A DNA stretch of 24,555 nt from contig JANQHB010000019.1 of assembly GCA_028277225.1 (NCBI GenBank), forward strand, positions 1 through 24,555, given 5' to 3'. The stretch is from Chlorobium sp. (GTDB taxonomy: Bacteria > Bacteroidota > Chlorobiia > Chlorobiales > Chlorobiaceae). This document shows, piece by piece, positions 15,901 through 22,446 of this stretch; position 1 is the first letter of the stretch; each line of letters opens with the position of its first letter. A program made the translations under genes and the position numbers. Under the pieces are notes generated by a model that saw only the letters and a program-made list of their open reading frames with translations, ran no database searches and was not told the origin of the DNA.

Positions 15901-16826
15901 AGGCACTCGCCTTCGACAGCAAAGAGATCAACGCTATTGTCAAGGACATCAAGCTCCTGAAGATGCTCTTTAAAAACAAGATGGAAAATATCGCACCGGA
16001 CTACCTTCGCCTGATCGAGAGTAACTTCAATGACAAGGATGTCGACAACCTTATAGAACACTTTCGTGATCCTGAACGGCGGAAAGCGTTTTTCAAGGAA
16101 TACAAGGAGATCGAAATGCTCTACGAGATCATCTCACCGGATGCATTTCTTCGACCTTACATCGACAACTATGCGACGCTCTCTTCCGCCTGCGATATTG
16201 TCCGCAAGGCATATACAAAGCGCGTTCAGGTCGACCGCGATTTTCAAAGAAAAACCAACTTGCTTGTCCAGGAACACATCGGCACCTATGGCGTCGGTCA
16301 GGTTCAGGAGGTTGTCACTATAGACGCGAACACCATCGACATCATCAATACGAAATCTGGAGGAGATGCAACGAAGGTGATCAATCTCATCAAGGGCATC
16401 GAACGAATCGCTGAAGAACAAAGTGACGATCCTTTCCTTATCGCCATGGCCGCAAGGGCTCAGGCCGTACAGGAAAAATTCGAGAAGCGCCAGACAACAA
16501 CATCCGAAGCCCTGGAAAAATTGATGCAGGAGATCGAAACCAATGAGGAACGAAAACGGGAGCAGGCCGAAAAGGGATTCGATGGCCTGACCTTTTTCGT
16601 GTATCGGACTCTGCTTGATGAAAAAATTGAAAATACCGAAGAGGTAAGTCGTCAGATCAGGACTGCGTTCGCGGAATATCCGAACTGGCAGAAAAGCGAA
16701 AAGTCAATGCGTGAGCTTCGTAAAAAGATCACGTTTACCATCTTCGCTCAATCAGACGACCTCGACCGGGTTACGGGAATTGTCGACTACCTTTTCCACC
16801 TGCTGGAAAGGGCAAATCGTATTTGA
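12942..16826 (+). CDS. hsdR: Type I restriction subunit HsdR with in-frame REP and RAYT transposase insertions
   Basis: The 1294-residue open frame encodes the nuclease-translocase of the type I R-M system. The PD-(D/E)XK nuclease domain has D167 and E181-C-K183. The superfamily 2 motor has Walker A TQGSGKT (K614), DEAH (707-710), and GYTGTP (about 730-735). The C-terminal part is intact up to a normal end. Two foreign segments interrupt it without breaking the frame. One is a palindrome at residues 34-68. The other is about 286 residues (243-528) made of palindromes plus a complete RAYT transposase, sitting at the nuclease-motor junction. Removing both leaves about 974 residues, close to the usual 1000. 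Whether the fusion still cuts DNA cannot be told from sequence. Confidence 0.92.
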   Translation: MPTPSEHKTVQSRILAYAEEIGWTFVPREEAEKRRAGFPTRHYTPAGNPRHYTPAGKQENGGQECPPSVIPLSLFFDDLLDAKVREFNPRYAEAEGALLGQFRHFHADIYGNRDFVEHLRNRGKFFDHEENRERDLILIDYENPERNVYEVTEEWVFHNGHYGTREDIVFLINGIPVLVIECKNANKDEAIALGIDQIRRYHRETPELFVPQQVFTATDAIGFSYGVSWNTVRRNIFAWKLTEGGLSSPSLHSNRDGVLPSPQLHSNMDGGLQHPPSIDDTICLDNPHAFLDKDREIEMKQHRLPHWQQGDAWVFVTWRLADSLPKIKLDDWQEGRSIWLSLNPEPWNEKTENEYHERFSDKIDDWLDQGSGSCLLKDSANATIVANALRHFDGTRYQLASFVVMPNHVHVLFRPLVQHSLPEIIKSWKGFTARGINKRTGAKGSLWQDEYWDRLIRSEQHFFKVAEYIRENPMKGGLCSGQLLSEADNRFVKLPFYYESRTFFGEKKGQECSPAFEENGGLENPPSCQEYGDPARSEQPYVPGRLEAKVKSFCSIPQVLSFLKEYIVFAEKDEELNKYILRQHQTGAVEASVNRALDPLRSRGLVWHTQGSGKTFTMIKAAEKLFRAPEADKPTILMMIDRNELEDQMLKNLAALDLKNLEHATSIARLNKLLKDDYRGIIVTMIHKFRDMPANINTRSNIYVLIDEAHRTTGGDLGNYLMAGLPNATFIGYTGTPVDKTVYGRGTFKTFGCEDDAGYLHKYSIADSIEDGTTLPLYYQLAPNDMLVPHETLDKEFLSLADAEGVADIDELNKILDRAVNLKNFLKGKQRIEKVAQFVAGHYLANVEPLGYKAFLVGVDREACALYKQALDRFLPSVYSKVVYTGNNNDTVLLKKFHLEQKKEREIRKSFGKLDQQPKILIVTEKLLTGFDAPLLYAMYLDKPMRDHTLLQAIARVNRPYENEAQEMVKPHGFVLDFVGIFDKLEKALAFDSKEINAIVKDIKLLKMLFKNKMENIAPDYLRLIESNFNDKDVDNLIEHFRDPERRKAFFKEYKEIEMLYEIISPDAFLRPYIDNYATLSSACDIVRKAYTKRVQVDRDFQRKTNLLVQEHIGTYGVGQVQEVVTIDANTIDIINTKSGGDATKVINLIKGIERIAEEQSDDPFLIAMAARAQAVQEKFEKRQTTTSEALEKLMQEIETNEERKREQAEKGFDGLTFFVYRTLLDEKIENTEEVSRQIRTAFAEYPNWQKSEKSMRELRKKITFTIFAQSDDLDRVTGIVDYLFHLLERANRI
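13042..13145 (-). repeat. REP/BIME-like palindrome, reverse orientation, in hsdR codons 34-68
   Basis: This is the same element as in hsdM but reversed: GGCGGGTT-TTCC-AACCCGCC comes first and GGCGGACA-GGAA-TGTCCGCC last, closed by CCTCC. The spacer contains a tandem near-repeat (CGCCATTACACTCCGGCTGG, then CGCCATTATACTCCTGCCGG). It encodes RRAGFPTRH...GGQECPPS without a stop. Confidence 0.85.
13667..13772 (+). repeat. REP cluster at the left end of the RAYT unit
   Basis: It begins GGAGGGCGGACT-TTCC-AGTCCGTC. A degenerate middle copy (GGTGTACTGCCCAGTCCGC) follows, then GGACGGAGGAT...ATCCGCCATCC. Spacers repeat ATTACA(C/T)TCAAAT. The stems are less perfect than those elsewhere, so these are older or differ in type. 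Translated in the hsdR frame it gives three serine- and glycine-rich repeats (GGLSSPSLHSN, GVLPSPQLHSN, GGLQHPPS). Confidence 0.75.
13791..14444 (+). CDS. RAYT: REP-associated tyrosine transposase domain, no own stop codon
   Basis: Residues 284-501 of the hsdR frame form a complete RAYT of the Y1 transposase (HUH) family. The N-terminal hallmark is LPHWQQGDAWVFVTWRLADS, followed by WLDQGSGSCLL and the metal-binding MPNHVHVLF motif (H408 and H410 of the fusion). WKGFTARGIN and WQDEYWDRLIR come next, and then the YIRENP helix with the probable nucleophile Y468. Possible starts are TTG 13791 or ATG 13836. No stop follows; the frame runs on into the HsdR motor. RAYTs cut and join single-stranded REP hairpins. 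All catalytic residues are present, so activity, perhaps as a fusion, is possible. Confidence 0.9.
14464..14523 (+). repeat. REP palindrome at the right end of the RAYT unit
   Basis: A degenerate first hairpin (AAGGACAGGAATGTTCGCCT) is followed by a perfect second hairpin GGCGGGTT-GGAA-AACCCGCC and CCTCC. It is translated as GQECSPAFEENGGLENPPS in the hsdR frame. Confidence 0.85.
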
Positions 16827-16829
16827 ATC

Positions 16830-17165
16830 ATGACTGCTGAAAGCTCGAAGATCCGATTCAAACAGCGCATCCGCAAGTGGGCTGAAAAGCTCGATGTCCG
16901 GGTAGTATGGCTCGGTGTCCGGCCCATGAAAAACAAATGGGCTTCCTGCTCCACCGAGGGCCGTCTGAATTTCAATGCCGAATTGCTTGATATGGACGAA
17001 CGAGTCTGGGACTACGTTATCGTCCATGAATTGCTGCACTTCTTCGTGCCCAACCACGGGATTCTCTGGAAAAGCCTTATGCGTGCCCATCTGGGCGAGT
17101 ACGAACCGTATGAAGCGGAGTTAAAGAAAACGTTGCATAAAAACACGCGGCATAAAAAACGCTGA
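16830..17165 (+). CDS. YgjP/WLM-like zinc metallopeptidase (DUF45)
   Basis: A 111-residue protein with the DUF45/YgjP pattern. KNKWASCS (34-41) precedes the zinc motif HELLH (66-70), and a third ligand candidate lies in PNHGILWKSLM (H76). Typical YgjP proteins are longer (about 160-240). This compact form lacks most of the N-terminal domain but keeps all metal ligands. It starts 3 bp after hsdR and ends the island, so it is likely the last gene of the operon. DUF45 proteins are frequent neighbours of hsdR. The substrate is unknown. The 102 bp to the convergent gene at 17268 hold nothing I can name. Confidence 0.82.
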   Translation: MTAESSKIRFKQRIRKWAEKLDVRVVWLGVRPMKNKWASCSTEGRLNFNAELLDMDERVWDYVIVHELLHFFVPNHGILWKSLMRAHLGEYEPYEAELKKTLHKNTRHKKR

Positions 17166-17267
17166 ACATCAACCTTTCAGTCTGAAGCCTTCATTAGGAA
17201 GTTGGACAGCAGGGGAAAGTCAGGGATTACAATTAGCCGACAGTTGTAGTGTGAGCAAAAAGCACGA

Positions 17268-17939
17268 TCACCACACATAAGGCATCAGCCTCCACCTGAC
17301 CTTACGGCAATATTCTTTGTAACCGGTGAGCTGCTCTTGCAGGAACCGGTCTTCACGAATTGTCCGCACAATCATGACTGCGGAGGGTATCGCGGTGCTC
17401 AACAAAGCGATCCAGGAGCCAACCATAACCGAAAACCCTATCCAGGTCCCGATTACCGAGAGATAGCCGGGATGACGAACAAAGCGGTACGGACCGGTCG
17501 TGACGACATACTGGCCTCTATCCTCCTGAAGGCGCACAACTGTTGAAAAGAAATGATTGGTGAGCATGGCCCAATAGACAAGGGACAACGATGCCAGTAA
17601 AAAGATACAGCCCGCAGGACGTATTTCGACGGGGATGCCTCCCAGCCATTGGATCCTTCCTATATCCAATCCCGTAAAAACCATATAGATCAGAACACTT
17701 GCAACGTAGAGACGCAGCAGCGTCCTGTCCCATGCCTGTATTCCCTCGCCCGGCAACATTCTCTCTTCAACCAGATCCGGGCGCAGCCGCCAGAACAGCA
17801 CGAGACCGATCAAATGATTGACAAAAAGTATGCCCCATGCTCCCCATGCCCATGGCAGATCGATTCTGCCCGCGGAGCCGAAAAGCAGTGCTGCGAGCAG
17901 CGGTGATACGACAAACGGAAGCAGCAGCGCTTTTTTCAT
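17268..17939 (-). CDS. Membrane methyltransferase, ICMT/PEMT-like
   Basis: A 223-residue integral membrane protein with five or so hydrophobic segments (starting LLLPFVVSPLLAALLFG) and the C-terminal signature of isoprenylcysteine-methyltransferase-like proteins. That signature includes GPYRFVRHPGYLSVIG, then a glutamate pair region EDRFLQEQL and a YKEYCRKVRWR tail. The family methylates lipids, thiols or metal/metalloid compounds using AdoMet. Bacterial substrates are mostly unknown. I start at ATG 17939 (MKKALLLPF); the frame is open 40 codons further upstream, but that part belongs to a remnant of another gene. No strong Shine-Dalgarno is visible. Confidence 0.82.
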   Translation of the reverse strand: MKKALLLPFVVSPLLAALLFGSAGRIDLPWAWGAWGILFVNHLIGLVLFWRLRPDLVEERMLPGEGIQAWDRTLLRLYVASVLIYMVFTGLDIGRIQWLGGIPVEIRPAGCIFLLASLSLVYWAMLTNHFFSTVVRLQEDRGQYVVTTGPYRFVRHPGYLSVIGTWIGFSVMVGSWIALLSTAIPSAVMIVRTIREDRFLQEQLTGYKEYCRKVRWRLMPYVW

Positions 17940-18043
17940 GAGATATGGTCTTACGTAGCTGATGTCGCGGACATGAAATCCCTGTCTTGAATATACATGG
18001 CCACACCGAAACCCGGCTCCGTCATGATGGCATGCAACACTGC

Positions 18044-18192
18044 CGCCCTTCACAACCATCAGCCAGTCATGTTGTATGGTAATATCTTCAGGGTTCCGGG
18101 CAAATGCGGTAACCTCTTATTCACTGCTCCAATGCCTGCGACAGAAGCTCTCTTCCTGTTTTACCGGTTGCCACGAAAATCAATATGTTCAT
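18044..18192 (-). pseudogene. 5' remnant of NmrA/SDR-type NAD(P)H-binding protein
   Basis: On the minus strand, ATG at 18192 with an upstream AGGGG opens MNILIFVATGKTGRELLSQA, the Rossmann start of NmrA-like proteins (first Gly of GATGKTG replaced by Val). After LEQ a stop and +1 frameshift interrupt it. The next frame then continues as VTAFARNPEDITI...VVKG, as the family would. Homology ends there. About 50 of some 210 residues remain. The sequence beyond leads directly into the membrane methyltransferase. Confidence 0.65.
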
Positions 18193-18204
18193 AACAACCC
18201 CTGT

Positions 18205-18834
18205 TTATTTCTTACTTGCAACGGCAAAGGCGGCTTTTGATTTTCTTCCGATAAGCGAGAGTCCTTCAACCGTAAATCCGGCCTCTTCCAGAAGCCTTTT
18301 AATGTCTTCTGTCGATAACGCCGCTCCATCCGAAGGAGGTTTTCCATACGTTTTAAGGTACCGTAGCATCATACCTGTTTTATCGAACAGGCTCATCCCT
18401 TCGACCCCGAAATCAAGAACAATCGTTCTTCCGCCGGTCTTTAATACTTTTTTCACCTCATCAACAATGTTCTCGGGATTGGGAACAACATGCAAAAGAT
18501 TGGCAAGAAACACCGTATCGAAACTATTCTCCGGATACTGTAAATCGAAAGCGTCCGCTTTTTCCACCGAAACATTCTCAAAACCACTCAAACGCTTCTT
18601 TGCAGCATCCACCATCTCGTCCGAAAAGTCGGTAACCGTTACCTTATCAGCGTTTTTGCTCAACACCTTCGAGTACGTTCCATTTCCGCAAGCCAGCTCA
18701 AGGGTGTTTTTCAGTCCAGTCACTTTCGACACTTCATCAAGTATTGCTTCCATATCGGATTTGCCGACAACATAGGCATTGCGCTCTTCAAAGTCATCGG
18801 CAAAACGCGACCAGTATGTTTCTTTTTCTTTCAT
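18205..18834 (-). CDS. Class I SAM-dependent methyltransferase
   Basis: A 209-residue cytoplasmic protein with the Methyltransf_11-type Rossmann core. Motif I is LELACGNG (45-52), the second acidic strand is VTVTDFSDEM, motif post-II lies around NSFDTVFLANLLHVVPNP, and LKTGGRTIVLDFG forms motif III. The length is normal and no residue appears missing. The substrate is not predictable. The start at 18834 lacks a clear Shine-Dalgarno, but the first residues (MKEKETYWSRFADDFEE) are supported by a homologous stub at 21331-21390. Confidence 0.85.
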   Translation of the reverse strand: MKEKETYWSRFADDFEERNAYVVGKSDMEAILDEVSKVTGLKNTLELACGNGTYSKVLSKNADKVTVTDFSDEMVDAAKKRLSGFENVSVEKADAFDLQYPENSFDTVFLANLLHVVPNPENIVDEVKKVLKTGGRTIVLDFGVEGMSLFDKTGMMLRYLKTYGKPPSDGAALSTEDIKRLLEEAGFTVEGLSLIGRKSKAAFAVASKK

Positions 18835-18913
18835 TATTCATCAATTCTGTTGTTTTTTTCCAACGTTATATACTTCGTAATCTAATTTTTTTCATAAGAA
18901 TCGTCGATAGTAT

Positions 18914-19237
18914 TCACGCGAATCCCAACCAAACGACGAGTGCCCGGTTAACGGCAAGCATCGTGGCATCATCGAGTTTTCCGAAAGCCGGGCCGACCTT
19001 TTCACGCGAAACGGTCTGAATTTTATCAACCATGACCTGCGATCTTTTTTTCAGGTTGTTACCGGCGGACGGGTCAACAGCAATCCTGAATAATGGTGCC
19101 TGACGCAATTCGCTTGTTACCGGCAGGATGGTCACCGATGGATGTCCAGTAAAAAAATCCGACTGAATGACAACGGCAGATCGAGGCTTACCGTAATCAC
19201 CTTGCAATGCTATGGTAACCAGATCGCCTCTTTTCAT
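18914..19237 (-). CDS. mazF: MazF/PemK-family mRNA interferase toxin
   Basis: A 107-residue toxin of the PemK/MazF fold. It starts with KRGDLVTIALQGDYGKPRSA, then VVIQSD and ILPVTSEL, and ends with a helical VMVDKIQTV...AVNRALVVWLG segment. Family members cleave mRNA at short sequences and slow growth. The conserved R of KPRSA and the VTSE region are intact. It overlaps the antitoxin gene by 4 bp (ATGA, 19234-19237), so it is translated after the antitoxin. The 79 bp to the methyltransferase gene show no terminator. Confidence 0.9.
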   Translation of the reverse strand: MKRGDLVTIALQGDYGKPRSAVVIQSDFFTGHPSVTILPVTSELRQAPLFRIAVDPSAGNNLKKRSQVMVDKIQTVSREKVGPAFGKLDDATMLAVNRALVVWLGFA

Positions 19238-19446
19238 GCTTCCCAGCCCTCACGGTCCGAAGCCTCATCAAGAAACTCAAGGAGCTCCTTTTCCTGAGGA
19301 TCGCGCTCAACCCGTCGAGACTGCCGCTTACACTCTTCCGCAAAATCGGGACGGCGTGTATCGGGAACCCATATCTGTATCGGACGCATTCCCTCCTTGC
19401 GTAACTTCTTCCTGTGCTTGTGCACCCGTTCTAGCACTCCTCCCAT
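19234..19446 (-). CDS. mazE: MazE-family (DUF3018) antitoxin
   Basis: A 70-residue antitoxin with the DUF3018 pattern. A basic N-terminus (RVHKHRKKLRKEG) precedes MRPIQIWVPDTRRPDFAEEC, and the acidic tail (ELLEFLDEASDREGW) is the part expected to wrap and inhibit MazF. The Shine-Dalgarno AAGGAA lies upstream of ATG 19446. An inverted repeat 37-75 bp upstream is a candidate operator for autoregulation by the pair. Confidence 0.88.
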   Translation of the reverse strand: MGGVLERVHKHRKKLRKEGMRPIQIWVPDTRRPDFAEECKRQSRRVERDPQEKELLEFLDEASDREGWEA

Positions 19447-19482
19447 CTATTTCCTTATTTTTTTGCTTATATATCCAATCAT

Positions 19483-19521
19483 GTTTCATGTAACATACAC
19501 AAACAAAGCGTTACATGCAAC
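19483..19521. promoter_or_regulatory. Inverted repeat upstream of mazEF, candidate operator
   Basis: Arms GTTTCATGTAAC (19483-19494) and GTTACATGCAAC (19510-19521) are complementary in 11 of 12 positions with a 15-bp spacer. On the minus strand a TTACAT/TATAAG pair 16 bp apart could be the mazEF promoter, overlapped by the inner arm. Toxin-antitoxin operons are usually repressed through such repeats. Confidence 0.5.
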
Positions 19522-19562
19522 AAATCCTCTTAAGGGAAAAGCATTCTCGGGATTTACGTAAG

Positions 19563-19799
19563 CTACCGGATAATCGCCCATTCAAAACGGCACCTGCATA
19601 ACCGCTCGCCTGACTCGCCCGTCACCTCGCCCACAACCCGGCCCGGTTCATATATCAGGCTAAAGAATTCGTCGCAGGTGTGCTGCCATGAAACGACCCG
19701 GCAGTCGCAAGGAACTTTCTCAGCACAACCGCTCATGTCGGAAAAGGACCTGCAGAAGACAAGCGTTTCGAGTGAACGGTCACCCACCGGCTTTTTCAA
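19563..19799 (-). CDS. Possible small Cys-rich protein, coupled to the DUF438 gene
   Basis: Starting at TTG 19799, which overlaps the DUF438 stop as TTGA, a 78-residue frame reads protein-like. It has eight cysteines (FCRSF, SGCAEKVPCDCR, WQHTC, LCRCRFEW) and a conserved-looking YEPGRVVGEVTGESGERL segment. The end resembles the C-terminus of V4R-like or other Cys-rich regulatory domains, but I cannot name the family. The frame is open further upstream only as a shadow of the DUF438 gene. It may be a real small gene or the 3' remnant of a larger one. Confidence 0.4.
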   Translation of the reverse strand: MKKPVGDRSLETLVFCRSFSDMSGCAEKVPCDCRVVSWQHTCDEFFSLIYEPGRVVGEVTGESGERLCRCRFEWAIIR

Positions 19800-21028
19800 T
19801 CGCCGGCATTCTTCTCCTGATACGAAAGTAAGCGCTTTTCGCCCTCCAGCGCCCGGAGCGGTGCAATGTTCTGACTCATTTCCACGGTACCCAGATAGTT
19901 GCCTTCTGCATCCCGCATTGCATAGTAAGCAATATGTATAAACTGATCGCCCATCTGAATCCAGAACGGGGCACAGTCTTGCCGGCCTGCTCTGAAGTCC
20001 TCGACAATCTGATCGACAATGTGCATGCTGGAAGGCGGGTGGCACATACGTACATCGCGGCCCAGGATCGTCCGGTTCCGGTCGAAGATTCGCTCCTTGC
20101 CCTGGGAAAAGTACTTCACCTTGTCATTACGGTCAACAAAGGTGATATCGATTGGCAGGATATTCAGCATTGCTTCGAGTTCCTCCGGCGTAAAGCTTCC
20201 GCTGGGCAAACGAACGCCTTGTGCACCTGGTATATCAACCTGTATTTCCTCTACTCCTTCCGGCACCCATTCCTCCTGGGGGTCGTAAAGACAAAAACCG
20301 ATTTCTCCCGTTTGCTGGTAGATTTCATACCATTCAGCCTCTGTGAGGGTATCCATGCACATCGGCAGCAGGATCTTCTCTTCCTTCATGGTCATACCCA
20401 CAACACCCTCGATGGCTGGAGCAACGTACTGATTGCATATGGACACGATCTCCGGCGGATCTTCGGTTTCGCGCAGACTCAGGATGGCGCTTTTGAGAAG
20501 GTCACGAACTTCGTCGTGCTTACCCCACATCACCTTGGGCGGTCCGGTAATGTGATTCTTTTCCAGGAACGGGAAGAGCAAATTTTCTTTTCGACGGTAG
20601 TGTTTGTCAACGTCCATGAGACGGTTCAAAGCGCCCAACAGGTCGTTTCTGAGAACCATGACATCGGTAGCGGTTTCCAACTTCGATATCAACTCCTCGA
20701 CCTCGGCGCAGACGGCCTTAAGCTCCAGATTCTCTTTGACGAACGTGTCAACCGGATGACCGGGGGGAGGAAGCTTGGCCTGACTGACGTCGATTGTATT
20801 ATCAAGCACCTGGTGATGCAGGTCGCAAAGTTTCAAAATTTCCTGTTCAGGAAGCCCCTCGGCAATCAATTCCTGCTCTACGGCTACAACTTCGCCGTAC
20901 GGAATCGATTTCAACATTTCAGTAATCTTCGTTTTCACCTCTTCCGGCGCATCGCCCTCGTGCAGTTTTCGGATCATCTGTTTCAGGAACTTGCGCCGGT
21001 CGTCGGCGTTATTGATCAATTCGCTCAT
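19796..21028 (-). CDS. DUF438 / hemerythrin / PAS protein
   Basis: A 410-residue cytoplasmic protein in three parts. The N-terminal DUF438 domain spans about 10-80. A hemerythrin-like HHE four-helix domain (about 88-225) has candidate iron ligands H91, H143, E148, H171 and E216/E217. A PAS-like domain (about 285-395) contains ITFVDRNDKVKYFSQ and GTVEMSQNIAPL. Such proteins occur in anaerobes and fermenters and are thought to sense oxygen, NO or redox state through a di-iron site. No output domain is attached. Start ATG 21028 has a strong Shine-Dalgarno (AAAGGAG, 7 bases upstream). A long frame on the opposite strand is a shadow. Confidence 0.88.
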   Translation of the reverse strand: MSELINNADDRRKFLKQMIRKLHEGDAPEEVKTKITEMLKSIPYGEVVAVEQELIAEGLPEQEILKLCDLHHQVLDNTIDVSQAKLPPPGHPVDTFVKENLELKAVCAEVEELISKLETATDVMVLRNDLLGALNRLMDVDKHYRRKENLLFPFLEKNHITGPPKVMWGKHDEVRDLLKSAILSLRETEDPPEIVSICNQYVAPAIEGVVGMTMKEEKILLPMCMDTLTEAEWYEIYQQTGEIGFCLYDPQEEWVPEGVEEIQVDIPGAQGVRLPSGSFTPEELEAMLNILPIDITFVDRNDKVKYFSQGKERIFDRNRTILGRDVRMCHPPSSMHIVDQIVEDFRAGRQDCAPFWIQMGDQFIHIAYYAMRDAEGNYLGTVEMSQNIAPLRALEGEKRLLSYQEKNAGD

Positions 21029-21105
21029 TGTCGATCTCCTTTCAGGTCCCTCATGTCAAGGGTACGTTTGTTGATTGCAGCCCCGACGAACCGGACATAA
21101 CCGGC

Positions 21106-21315
21106 TCAGAACAAGGGGTGACGATACAATTCGTAATAACGGGCCTGAACGCGTTTTAATTCCGGGTTCAGGCCCGCTTTTTCCAATAAAAGTAACTCCA
21201 CAAGGGTAACTATTAAGAGCAGGGCCGATCGGGCAACACGTTCCTTTAACGCTGCCGAAACGATGAAGCCGGGTACTTTCCTCGATCCGTTACAGATGCG
21301 ACCGGTACGTCTCAT
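21106..21315 (-). CDS. Doubtful small open frame
   Basis: A 69-codon frame with a leucine-rich stretch (LLLIVTLVELLLLEKAG) that could be one membrane segment and a polar tail ending YRHPLF. There is no recognisable family and no strong ribosome site, and a stable hairpin lies inside it. It is listed only because nothing else explains 21040-21330. Confidence 0.18.
   Translation of the reverse strand: MRRTGRICNGSRKVPGFIVSAALKERVARSALLLIVTLVELLLLEKAGLNPELKRVQARYYELYRHPLF
21140..21176 (+). terminator. Hairpin followed by a T-run
   Basis: Perfect 11-bp arms CGGGCCTGAAC (21140-21150) and GTTCAGGCCCG (21166-21176) are followed by CTTTTTCC, so it would terminate plus-strand transcription. No plus-strand gene is visible upstream. 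It may stop antisense transcription or be a leftover. Confidence 0.4.
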
Positions 21316-21330
21316 ACATCAGGGCAAGCC

Positions 21331-21390
21331 CTATTTACTGCGCACTTGAAAGTCATCAGCAAAACGGGACCAGTTTGCCTCTTTTTTCAT
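21331..21390 (-). pseudogene. 19-residue 5' stub of a second SAM methyltransferase gene
   Basis: The minus-strand ATG at 21390 encodes MKKEANWSRFADDFQVRSK and then a stop. It matches the N-terminus of the intact methyltransferase at 18834 (MKEKETYWSRFADDFEERNA), with DNA similarity in the same stretch. Homology ends after about 16 codons. It is the broken start of a paralogue, or the scar of a duplication or relocation. Confidence 0.6.
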
Positions 21391-21440
21391 GGTTTATCAA
21401 TATTCTTTAGCCCGTCTCCGGGCCGGGCTTCAGTGATGCA

Positions 21441-21469
21441 AAAAGCCCATCCTTGTGAGATGGGCTTTT
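21441..21469. terminator. Bidirectional rho-independent terminator
   Basis: AAAAGCCCATC and GATGGGCTTTT form a perfect 11-bp stem with a 7-base loop (CTTGTGA) and A/T-runs on both sides. It lies downstream of the lipoprotein gene (stop at 21604) on the minus strand and should end that operon. Confidence 0.8.
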
Positions 21470-21603
21470 GTGTAGACTATTACGCTGTACCATCGGCTCT
21501 TCAGGATTTACCGATTCTGTTCGGAATGGGAAACGTTGATTCCCTGGCAAGTCATGTAAAGACTTATTTCCTGAACGCCTCGCAATGCAATCAATATGCG
21601 CGG

Positions 21604-22431
21604 TTAAATACCTAAACTTAACTTCATGGCTTTTACAGCCTGCTGTAGACGCGCGTCACCTTTCACAAAGGGCTTGAGTTGTTCTAACAGATTTTCTGCC
21701 TTGCTTAACGGCTCGGCTGCTTTTTCTCTGGCCAGACTCCGGCTTTGAGCATAAAAGAAAGAATACGCTGCATAACGCCATGCCCTGCAGGTGGAAAGCA
21801 TTGCAAATCGAAGGTATATATCCATTTTGCTGCCCGGAGTAACAAGGCTCACATCGGCAGCAGTGCCTTCCAAAACTATGAGGGCACTTCTGAAGTATTG
21901 CTCGGCCTCCTCATAGGTCTGCGCCTGAAGTGCCCGATCGTGATCTCTCAGACCCGGAAGCACATTCAGCATGACAAGATCCCGTTTACCCAGAACGATC
22001 TGGCCGGCCTTGTATTCCGCATTGATCTCCTGGATTAAGGAGATCAGATCGCGTTCAGTATGGGTCAATTGTTTCTCATCCTTAATGCCATCCGACTCCT
22101 TTTCTGCCCCCTCAGTCTTTGGGGTAACCGAATCACTTGTCAAGCGCCACAAGCACATGGCTTTAAGCATCAAGGCTGTGCCATAGAGCCTGTCCTGGCG
22201 GAGTTTGTTCTCGTTTTTTTCAATTTCACGATTCACGAGTGACAGGCTGATGCGATAAACTGGAAAAGGGTCTTCAGCGAGAATGGCATCATCATAACCA
22301 CGAACGAAAGCTGCGTTCTCTATCCTGGCCCCTCTGTTAAACTCGTCCTGTGCCTGACGGATATACCGTGCACTGCAGGCAGTAAGAGACATCGTCAGAA
22401 TTGCGATAATGAATATGCCTATACGTTTCAT
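21604..22431 (-). CDS. Helical lipoprotein, unknown function
   Basis: A 275-residue protein with a lipoprotein signal peptide (KRIGIFIIAILTMSLTAC, lipobox LTAC with Cys19). The mature part is almost wholly helical and has repeated charged helices resembling tetratricopeptide-like arrays (ALQAQTYEEAEQYFRSALIV is one candidate). Outer-membrane attachment is likely, since position +2 is not Asp. The Shine-Dalgarno AAGGAG precedes ATG 22431, and the gene follows the large protein gene after 15 bp. The two probably act together at the envelope or are at least co-expressed. No family recognised. Confidence 0.8.
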   Translation of the reverse strand: MKRIGIFIIAILTMSLTACSARYIRQAQDEFNRGARIENAAFVRGYDDAILAEDPFPVYRISLSLVNREIEKNENKLRQDRLYGTALMLKAMCLWRLTSDSVTPKTEGAEKESDGIKDEKQLTHTERDLISLIQEINAEYKAGQIVLGKRDLVMLNVLPGLRDHDRALQAQTYEEAEQYFRSALIVLEGTAADVSLVTPGSKMDIYLRFAMLSTCRAWRYAAYSFFYAQSRSLAREKAAEPLSKAENLLEQLKPFVKGDARLQQAVKAMKLSLGI

Positions 22432-22446
22432 ACGTATTCTCCTTGA

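Noticed and set aside
19563..20045. 160-codon version of the Cys-rich frame starting at 20045
   Set aside because: The first half overlaps the DUF438 gene in another frame and looks like its shadow; only the part after 19799 reads as protein.
19934..21100. Long plus-strand frame of 388 codons opposite the DUF438 gene
   Set aside because: The minus strand encodes a clear three-domain protein with a strong ribosome site; the plus-strand product has no domain character and no Shine-Dalgarno.
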